Assembly: GCA_017466885.1 (NCBI GenBank)
Contig: JAFTTH010000002.1
Span: 1-64,000, forward strand
Direction of reading: 5' to 3'
DNA: 64,000 bases
From: Oscillospiraceae bacterium
GTDB lineage: Bacteria; Bacillota; Clostridia; Oscillospirales; Ruminococcaceae
Shown here: positions 58,169-64,000 of the stretch, in pieces
Position numbering within the stretch: the stretch's first letter is position 1
How the letters are laid out: every line of letters begins with the position of its first letter
Position numbers and translations under genes: made by a program
Notes under the pieces: model-generated
Database searches by the model: none
What the model was told of the DNA's origin: nothing
The model's input: the letters and a program-made list of their open reading frames with translations, nothing else

Positions 58169-59216
58169 CGCTCACGCTCCCTTCCTCCGCCAAACCGAAA
58201 CCCCTCGCACCATGCTCTTTGACGTACTGGTGGCTCTCCTCCCTCTTTACGGAATGGGCTATTATTATTACGGTATCCGTGTGGTTCTGATGGGACTGTT
58301 TGTTTCAGCCATCCTTTACGTTACCGATCTGATCTGTGTCCGGATCTCGGGGAGAAAGCCCGATTTTCTGGATTTCTCCTCGGTGGTCACCGGCCTGATT
58401 CTGGTCCTCTGCCTGCCGGCGTCTGTCCCCTTTTGGGTGCCTGTACTGGGAGGAATGTTTGCGATCATCGTCGTCAAGCAGGTATTCGGCGGCTTCTCCA
58501 ATAATATATTTAATCCGGCGGCTGTTGGTTTTTGCCTTGCGGCCCTTTGCTGGCCGATCCGGCTGTTCCGGTATCCCATTCCCCTGGAGGGAATGGATTC
58601 CTCCATCTTTGCCGATATCAACCCGGCCCTTCTGTCCACCGCACCGGCCAACCGGCTTTACGGCGGCGGTCTCCCGGTCAACCTCAGCCCCCTGGATATT
58701 TTTCTGGGCAATTTTGCCGGTCCGGTGGGCGCAACCTCTATTCTGGTGATTCTGGCCTGCTTTGTGTTCCTGCTGGTTCGTCGGGCTGTTTCCTTCCGGA
58801 TCCCTTTGGCAATCATCGGGGCGGGCGCGCTGTTCGTGCTGATCTTCCCCCGCACCGGCGGTGACCGGCTGGAAGCCGTTTTCTATGAACTTTGCAGCGG
58901 TCTTTTCCTCTTCGGCGCCATTTATATGGCCACCGATCCGGTAACCTCCTCCAAGACCCCAACCGGCCAATGGCTTTACGGCGCCGGCGTTGGGATCCTG
59001 GCAATGCTCTTCCGGTATTTCGGCGCTTATGAAATTGGAATGCCCTTTGCCATTGTGATTATGAACGCCTTCAGCTACTTTTTGGATACCCTCCGTCTGA
59101 GAGGGATCTCGATGGAGCTGAATATCCCCGTTGCACGGGATATTATCAAGCGGTTCTCCCGCACCGTTGGGGCCACCCCCCACGCAAGGGATAACGGAGA
59201 GGAGGATGTCCAATGA
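58155..59216 (+). CDS. RnfD-like membrane subunit
   Basis: This 353-residue protein starts at MKLINAHAPFLRQTETPRTM (ATG 58155, after AAAGGAGG) and overlaps the rnfC-like gene by 14 nt. It has nine or so membrane helices, the family's FGGFSNNIFNPAAVG block near residue 111 and the segment FAGPVGATSILVIL. T194 in GATS corresponds to the threonine that carries covalent FMN in RnfD/NqrB. The C-terminal ATDPVTSSKTPTGQWLYGAG and a last GAYEIGMPFAIVIMNAFS helix are typical. This is the best conserved subunit of the cluster. Whether FMN is attached is unknown; the flavin transferase ApbE is not in the window. Confidence 0.88.
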   Translation: MKLINAHAPFLRQTETPRTMLFDVLVALLPLYGMGYYYYGIRVVLMGLFVSAILYVTDLICVRISGRKPDFLDFSSVVTGLILVLCLPASVPFWVPVLGGMFAIIVVKQVFGGFSNNIFNPAAVGFCLAALCWPIRLFRYPIPLEGMDSSIFADINPALLSTAPANRLYGGGLPVNLSPLDIFLGNFAGPVGATSILVILACFVFLLVRRAVSFRIPLAIIGAGALFVLIFPRTGGDRLEAVFYELCSGLFLFGAIYMATDPVTSSKTPTGQWLYGAGVGILAMLFRYFGAYEIGMPFAIVIMNAFSYFLDTLRLRGISMELNIPVARDIIKRFSRTVGATPHARDNGEEDVQ

Positions 59217-60016
59217 CCCCTTCCACCCGTTCTTCTCTAATGGATTGCTTGTCCCATATTCTGGCAAAAAATCCGGTCCTGACCTACGGAATGCTCCTTG
59301 CTCCCGCAGTCGTTGCCTCCGTTTCTCTGAAGGTCAGCGCCGCCCTGTCTTTGGCCTCGCTGATTATCCTGCTCCCCACCCTGCTTGCTCTTTATCCTTT
59401 GAGCCGCATCTTGCGGTCAACGCTTCTTGTGCCGGTGGCTGCAGGGATCGCCGCAATCCTGTATATCCCCGCTTTGATGGCAGTCAATTATATCATCCCC
59501 AATATGGTGGATAAAATGGGAATCTATCTTCCCATTATCACCGCAGATGTCCTTTTGGTGGCCTGTGCCACCGAGCTTCCCAAAAAAAGAAAATCCCACT
59601 TTGGGTGGCATGCCCTTTCGGTTTGCTGCGTGATGGTAGGCTTTTGTATTGTGATGCTTCTTTTGGGAGGCTTCCGGGAAATGGCCGGAAGTGCCACCCT
59701 GTGGGAAAAGGAGCTCCCGGTCGGTCGTACCGCTGCGGTTTTTCTCTTCCCCTCCTTTGGGTTTATTATCGTTGCGTTTCTGGCGGTGCTGGTGAGAGTG
59801 CTCACCCCCCAGGTTGTCGCCCTTTTCCATCGCTTCTTCCCCAACTGGACGGCACCTGCCACCGAGGAGACAGAACTCCTTCCCGCAGAGGAATCGTCCT
59901 CTCCCGAGGCAGTCGGTGAGCCCCAACCTGCCGTCACTCCGGAGGATGTCTCTGATTACCGTCCCCGGAAACTGAAGCGCAGAAAACAAAAAGCGGAAGG
60001 AGAGGATGCCCAATGA
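59213..60016 (+). CDS. RnfE/NqrD-like membrane subunit lacking the cluster cysteines, with long C-terminal tail
   Basis: The 267-residue protein aligns with RnfE by KNPVL near residue 19, LPIIT near 106 and the LLGGFREMAGSATLWE block near 150. Canonical RnfE has cysteines in LGLCP and TNC that bind the shared 2Fe-2S cluster; here these read LLAPA (A30) and TADV (V113). C118 lies five residues further on. About six helices are followed by a ~60-residue hydrophilic tail, acidic and Pro-rich then basic (RPRKLKRRKQK), which canonical RnfE lacks. Overlaps both neighbours by 4 nt. Confidence 0.78.
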   Translation: MTPSTRSSLMDCLSHILAKNPVLTYGMLLAPAVVASVSLKVSAALSLASLIILLPTLLALYPLSRILRSTLLVPVAAGIAAILYIPALMAVNYIIPNMVDKMGIYLPIITADVLLVACATELPKKRKSHFGWHALSVCCVMVGFCIVMLLLGGFREMAGSATLWEKELPVGRTAAVFLFPSFGFIIVAFLAVLVRVLTPQVVALFHRFFPNWTAPATEETELLPAEESSSPEAVGEPQPAVTPEDVSDYRPRKLKRRKQKAEGEDAQ

Positions 60017-60603
60017 ATCAATATCTGACCCTTTTGCTGACCGCTGTTACTGCCGCATTTTTTGAAAGCTGTGTCTTTGCCCGGGGACTGGGAGCCGGAA
60101 TTGTCCTTCGGAATATTGAGAATAAGAAGGACCTGCCCCTCTCCTGCGCTTATATGGCACTCTTTTCTCTGCTGACCGCCCTCTTTTCCTGGTTGCTTTG
60201 GTGGCCGGTCTCCCTCCTTTCCTTCAGCAACTATCTCCACCCGCTGGTGGCGGTGGTTTCGGCGTCTGTGGCCTTTGGCCTGGTCTCCTTCCTCCTTTGG
60301 AAGATCAAACCCGGATTTTATCGGAGCACCAAGTATCTTCTGCCCTTCTCCGCCTTTAACAGCGCGGTGTTCGGCTGTGTTTTTCTTGCGATTCGGGATA
60401 AAATGTCTCTCCTTCAGGCGCTTTTTGCAGCCCTCGGCTTTGCCATTGCCTTTGCCCTGGCCACCTTCTTCTTGCACGAAGGCCGGAGGCGGCTGAGTAT
60501 GTGTAAAATCCCCAAGGCCTTTCAGGGTCTTCCCTCCCTGCTGATCTATATCGGCATTATTGCGATCGCGATTCACGGCCTGGCCGGCCAGCTCCCCAAA
60601 TAA
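60013..60603 (+). CDS. RnfA/NqrE-like membrane subunit lacking the cluster cysteines
   Basis: The 196-residue protein with six helices aligns along its length with RnfA: ESCVFARGLGAGIVLRN matches NNFVLxxxLGLCPFMGV, and LLPFSAFNSAVFG matches the IFLPLITTNCAVLG region, followed by ALGFAIAFALATFFLHEGRR and IPKAFQG. The two cluster cysteines are replaced by G29 and S117. Other cysteines exist (C20, C45, C122, C163), C122 five residues after the usual site, so a relocated metal site cannot be excluded. It is the last gene of the C-D-E-A set. Confidence 0.78.
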   Translation: MNQYLTLLLTAVTAAFFESCVFARGLGAGIVLRNIENKKDLPLSCAYMALFSLLTALFSWLLWWPVSLLSFSNYLHPLVAVVSASVAFGLVSFLLWKIKPGFYRSTKYLLPFSAFNSAVFGCVFLAIRDKMSLLQALFAALGFAIAFALATFFLHEGRRRLSMCKIPKAFQGLPSLLIYIGIIAIAIHGLAGQLPK

Positions 60604-60678
60604 CAGTCACGTCTCTTTCTCCGATCCCCTCGGTCCGCCCGTGCGGACATACATCGATGTTCAGGAGGAAATTTTTAC

Positions 60679-61863
60679 ATGGCAAAAAAAATCAAGCGGT
60701 ACAATCGAATCTATCGCGGCAGAAGAAAAAAGCCGGTGCTTCGGATCATCCTCTTCATTTTGCTGGCGGCCCTTCTTGTCTTTTTGGGGTTCAGCCTGAT
60801 GCAGGCGATCTCCAGCCTGTCGAGTGCACCCTCCGGCAATAGTTCTTCTGTTTCATCCGGAGCTGTCTCGACCTCTTCGGAGGGAGAAAGCAGCACCTCC
60901 TCCACCTCTTCTACCCCCTCTGAACCGGAGAAAACGGTTTCGGGTGTGGTCCGGGAGCTTCCCCGCTCCTCTGCCGGAAAGGAAGAAACCCTCCGCGCCT
61001 TTGCCAAAAACGCCGCAGAGCAGGGTGCTTCAGCCCTCCTTCTGACCTTGAAGGACGAGGCTGGGTATCTCCATTTCAGCTCTGCCAATAAAACCGCCAA
61101 GGATGCCGGCGCTTTGGCCGCCGATCCGGTGGACCTTTCGATGGTTGCCGAGGTGCTGAAGGAGGAAAATCTGGAACTTTGGGTCTCTTTGCATTGCTTC
61201 CGGGATACCGTTGCTTCCCGCTACCTGCGGAAGGACGGCGCCGTGATGTTCCAAACCGATGAAGTCCTTTGGCTGGATAATTCCGCCTCAGCCGGCGGCG
61301 TTCCCTGGCTCAACCCCTTCCTCCCCGGCGCGCAGAATTATAACCTCTCTTTGGTAGAGGAGGTCTGCGGACTGGGTGCGGACGTTGTTTTGCTGGAATC
61401 GGTGCAGATGCCTACCCGTGGCGCAGAAAATCTGATGTATCTGGGCGGAAACGGAAATTCCTACTCCAATGTGGGTACCGTGCTGAACCAGTTTGTCAAA
61501 GCCGCGGAGGAAGCCGCCGCCAAAAAGGATGGTAAGGTGGTTTGTGCCGTTGCGGGAGAATATCTGTATTCCACCTTCGTGGGCAATATGGTTTACGGCC
61601 CCGATCCTTTTGCTGTTCCTTCAGAATATTTCGCTCCGTCTCTCCGGCTGTCCGACCTCTCGGGCGCCAAAATCGGCGGAAGCACCCTCTCCCTTTCCGA
61701 TCCCAAATCGGCCTTTTCTGCCCTTTTTACTGACCTGGCCGCCAAATCGGGCGCTGAAACGGGCGTCCCCATCGTTATTGCAGAAGGTCTTTCCCAAGAG
61801 GAATTGACTGATATTACCGCCGCCGCTAAGAATGCAGGGTATCCTGCCCTGATTATCCGTTAG
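60679..61863 (+). CDS. Membrane-anchored putative glycoside hydrolase (DUF4015-like)
   Basis: The 394-residue protein has a very basic start (KKIKRYNRIYRGRRKKP), one membrane helix (about 23-45) and a Ser/Thr-rich linker (about 50-90). The extracellular TIM-barrel-like domain follows DUF4015 landmarks: LELWVSLHCFRDTVASRYL, PWLNPFLPGAQNYNLSLVEE, then LGADVVLLESVQMP, where canonical members have DEIqfDYiRFP. That last catalytic-looking segment is changed here (no Asp-Tyr-x-Arg), so activity is uncertain. An AGGAGG site precedes the ATG. It follows the Rnf-like genes by 75 nt. Confidence 0.65.
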   Translation: MAKKIKRYNRIYRGRRKKPVLRIILFILLAALLVFLGFSLMQAISSLSSAPSGNSSSVSSGAVSTSSEGESSTSSTSSTPSEPEKTVSGVVRELPRSSAGKEETLRAFAKNAAEQGASALLLTLKDEAGYLHFSSANKTAKDAGALAADPVDLSMVAEVLKEENLELWVSLHCFRDTVASRYLRKDGAVMFQTDEVLWLDNSASAGGVPWLNPFLPGAQNYNLSLVEEVCGLGADVVLLESVQMPTRGAENLMYLGGNGNSYSNVGTVLNQFVKAAEEAAAKKDGKVVCAVAGEYLYSTFVGNMVYGPDPFAVPSEYFAPSLRLSDLSGAKIGGSTLSLSDPKSAFSALFTDLAAKSGAETGVPIVIAEGLSQEELTDITAAAKNAGYPALIIR

Positions 61864-61892
61864 CGACGCGAACCCAGAAAGGCATGGTCGTC

Positions 61893-63395
61893 ATGCAGGA
61901 AAATATCCAAGCAACCCCGCAGGGGAACAAAATCCAAAAAATCACCAAGGAGCAGTATGACGTTGTGATCGTTGGCACCGGCGCAGCCGGGCTTTACGCC
62001 GCACTCAATCTTGCTCCGGAAAAGAAGATCCTGATGCTTTGCAAACGGGAGCTTCTTCTCTCCAACTCTGCCTTGGCGCAGGGCGGAATTGCCGCCGTTA
62101 TGAGCCCGAAGGATACCACGGATTCCCATTTTAAGGATTCTATGGTCGCCGGCGGGTACACCAATGACCCCAACTCCCTCCGCGTTTTGGTGGAACAAGG
62201 CCCCGAGGACGTGCGAAAGCTCCTGGAGCTCGGCGTTGACTTTGACCGGAACAGCGAGGGGAATATCCATATGACCCTGGAGGGCGGGCATAGCTACGCC
62301 CGGATTCTCCACCATCGCGACTCCACCGGTCTTGCCATTGTCAGCCGGCTGGCCGAGTTAGTCTGTCAGCTTCCCAACGTGGAGATTGCCGAGCACGCAA
62401 TGCTGGTCTCGGTCACCCCTCTGAACCCGGGCTTTTCCATCCTTTGTATGGATCAGTCTGATCAGTTAGTCTCGGTCTGTTGCCAGCAATGTATTCTTGC
62501 CACCGGCGGTATTGGCCGGGTATACGAGTATACCACCAACTCTGCCATCGCTACCGGGGACGGAATTGCCGCCGCCTGGGAGGCCGGTGCCTCTGTCACC
62601 GATATGCATTTGATCCAGTTCCACCCCACCGCCTTTGCCGGCGCACCCGGGCGGGAACGGTTTCTGATCTCCGAGGCTGTCCGGGGGGAGGGCGCGATCC
62701 TTCTCAACCCCGAAGGGGAACGGTTTATGCCCCATTATGACAGCCGGGGGGAGCTTGCCCCTCGGGACGTGGTCTCCAACTGCATCATTAAAGAGGCCCG
62801 CTTCCTCAAAAAAGAAAATTTCTATCTGGATATTACCCACAAGGATAGCGATTATCTCCGCCGCCGTTTCCCCATGATCTATGAAAAGCTTCTGGAGGAG
62901 GGCTTTGACCTGACCAAGGATCATATTCCCGTTTTCCCCTGCCAGCATTACCTGATGGGCGGAATTGACGTGGATCTGGACGGTCAGACCACCCTGCCCG
63001 GACTCTTTGCCTGCGGCGAATGCTCTCACACCGGCGTTCACGGCAATAACCGTCTCGCTTCCAACTCCCTGCTGGAGGCCATTGTATTTGCCCGGCGGGC
63101 CGCCGCTGTAATCAACGCTTCGGAGCCCCTGGATCATCCCCTCCAGCCTCTTCCCATCCCCGTCCAGGGAACAGCCCCTCTGGCTCGCGGCATCCGCACC
63201 GAGATTCGTGCCATTATGCAGCGCTCCTTCTTCGTTACGGTGGATTATACTTCCGCCAAGCAAGGTCTCCAGCGGATCCGGGAAATTCTCCACAGTCTCC
63301 GCACCGAGGGCCATCCCATTACCCGGGATTACATTGAGGCAAAAAGCCTCTGCATTGTTGCAAAGCTTGTGTTAGAGGAGGTTCTGAAGGACTGA
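61893..63395 (+). CDS. nadB: L-aspartate oxidase
   Basis: It oxidises aspartate to iminoaspartate for NAD synthesis; in anaerobes it can use fumarate instead of oxygen. The 500-residue flavoprotein has the FAD motif VVIVGTGAAGLYAALNLA, SNSALAQGGIAAVMSPKDTT, HHRDSTGLAIVSRL, the CILATGGIGRVYEYTTN segment, HLIQFHPTAFAG and CGECSHTGVHGNNRLASNSL. Start ATG 61893 is preferred over 61884, which abuts the AGAAAGG site. nadC follows after 1 nt. nadA is not in the window and may lie beyond its right edge. Confidence 0.95.
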   Translation: MQENIQATPQGNKIQKITKEQYDVVIVGTGAAGLYAALNLAPEKKILMLCKRELLLSNSALAQGGIAAVMSPKDTTDSHFKDSMVAGGYTNDPNSLRVLVEQGPEDVRKLLELGVDFDRNSEGNIHMTLEGGHSYARILHHRDSTGLAIVSRLAELVCQLPNVEIAEHAMLVSVTPLNPGFSILCMDQSDQLVSVCCQQCILATGGIGRVYEYTTNSAIATGDGIAAAWEAGASVTDMHLIQFHPTAFAGAPGRERFLISEAVRGEGAILLNPEGERFMPHYDSRGELAPRDVVSNCIIKEARFLKKENFYLDITHKDSDYLRRRFPMIYEKLLEEGFDLTKDHIPVFPCQHYLMGGIDVDLDGQTTLPGLFACGECSHTGVHGNNRLASNSLLEAIVFARRAAAVINASEPLDHPLQPLPIPVQGTAPLARGIRTEIRAIMQRSFFVTVDYTSAKQGLQRIREILHSLRTEGHPITRDYIEAKSLCIVAKLVLEEVLKD

Positions 63396-63396
63396 T

Positions 63397-64000
63397 ATGG
63401 AACTGTTGCAATCCTACATTGACCGAATCATCAATACCGCCCTGGAGGAGGATATCCACTATGTGGATGTGACCTCCGATCTGCTGATTGACCCCCAGGC
63501 AACCTCTACCGCCCGGTGGATCGCCAAGGCGGAGGGCGTTGTTTGCGGTTTGAAGATCGCCGCCCGCGTTTTCACCACCCTTGATCCCGAAGCAAAGGTT
63601 GAGCTCCTTGCAGAGGAGGGCGCGGCAGTCAAAAAGGGAGATATTCTCCTGACGGTTCAGGGCAAAACCGCCGCGATGCTGAAAGCAGAGCGGACGGCGC
63701 TGAATATCGCCTGCCATATGTCGGGGATCTCTACCCAGACGGCAGAATGTGTCCGACGGGTTGCCGGCACCAAAGCCTCCGTTTGCGATACCAGAAAAAC
63801 CCTCCCCGGTCTTCGCCCCCTGCAGAAGTACGCCGTCGTGATGGGTGGCGGCCGGAATCACCGGTATAACCTTTCGGATGCCGCAATGCTCAAGGATAAT
63901 CATATTGACGCTTATGGCTCCATCACCGCCGCTGTAGCCGCCTTCCGAAGCCGCTGCTCCCATATGACCAAGATCGAGGTGGAAGCCCGGAATCTGAAGG
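63397..64000 (+). CDS. nadC: Nicotinate-nucleotide pyrophosphorylase (3' end outside window)
   Basis: This quinolinate phosphoribosyltransferase turns quinolinate and PRPP into nicotinate mononucleotide. The visible 201 residues start MELLQSYIDRIINTALEEDI. They include DVTSDLLI, VCGLKIAARVF, LKAERTALNIACHMSGIST, VCDTRKTLPGLRPLQKYAV, the GGGRNHRYNLSDAAMLKDNH substrate motif and the start of KIEVEARNL. The ATG lies 1 nt after the nadB stop, with GAGGAGG inside the end of nadB, so the two are coupled. The frame is intact to the window edge. Confidence 0.95.
   Translation, partial: MELLQSYIDRIINTALEEDIHYVDVTSDLLIDPQATSTARWIAKAEGVVCGLKIAARVFTTLDPEAKVELLAEEGAAVKKGDILLTVQGKTAAMLKAERTALNIACHMSGISTQTAECVRRVAGTKASVCDTRKTLPGLRPLQKYAVVMGGGRNHRYNLSDAAMLKDNHIDAYGSITAAVAAFRSRCSHMTKIEVEARNLK

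Overview
The window looks like chromosome from an anaerobic, low-oxygen-adapted member of the Clostridia, most probably an Oscillospirales/Ruminococcaceae-type gut bacterium. The pointers are the SCIFF peptide with its radical-SAM maturase next to yajC, the Firmicutes-type T-box in front of cysE-cysS, ireB, the fused one-chain PurL, gdpP-rplI-dnaB, ferredoxin-dependent 2-oxoacid oxidoreductase subunits, and strong GC-ending codon use with sigma-A type promoters. No rRNA, tRNA, CRISPR array, transposase or integrase was seen. Only the first ~460 bases differ in base composition: they are AT-rich and carry the tail of a Nudix gene, ending beside the 3' end of rpsI, a plausible element boundary.

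Layout. 0-7.5 kb: Nudix tail; rplM-rpsI (minus); pyrE; rpmB; a zinc-ribbon protein behind a long structured leader; an LCP cell-wall ligase; an HPr-like protein without the phosphorylatable His; mtaB and a DEAD-box helicase. 7.5-16 kb: purL, two membrane proteins, trmL, then yajC, a TIGR04086 membrane protein, scfA and scfB. 16-20 kb (minus): acn-icd, the oxidative branch to 2-oxoglutarate, then a beta-propeller protein. 20.3-23.2 kb: Cys T-box, cysE, cysS, YcxB-like protein. 23.3-27 kb (minus): HAD phosphatase, trkA, trkH. 27-31.4 kb: CNNM transporter, 8-oxoguanine glycosylase, ireB, a DUF5685-like protein overlapping a DnaJ-domain protein. 31.5-40.8 kb (minus): aminotransferase; an envelope cluster ftsE-ftsX-M23 peptidase-ctpA-amidohydrolase-VanY-like peptidase-lipoprotein; a CdaR/PucR-type regulator. 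41-44.6 kb: P-loop ATPase and korDABC. 44.6-46 kb (minus): two envelope proteins. 46-55.3 kb: yebC, mntP, gdpP, rplI, dnaB, tilS, hpt, ftsH. 55.3-64 kb: AlkZ-related protein, rpe, a four-gene Rnf-like membrane cluster, a DUF4015-type glycosidase, nadB and the start of nadC.

Two observations stand out. First, the Rnf-like cluster (56930-60603) encodes only C, D, E and A homologues. RnfB and RnfG are absent, the cysteines that hold the intramembrane 2Fe-2S cluster in canonical RnfA/RnfE are replaced, and the RnfC homologue lacks the glycine-rich flavin/NADH motif while keeping both 4Fe-4S motifs. It may be an Rnf-derived machine with a different electron path or function. Second, at least four and perhaps six genes (ctpA, the M23 peptidase, korA, hpt; less surely korB and the rnfC-like gene) have a strong Shine-Dalgarno 25-42 nt upstream of the start codon with a perfect hairpin between them. 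Folding the hairpin restores a 7-15 nt spacing, which suggests that structured ribosome-binding sites are common in this organism.

All functional calls come from reading translated sequence and known family motifs; no database search was run.
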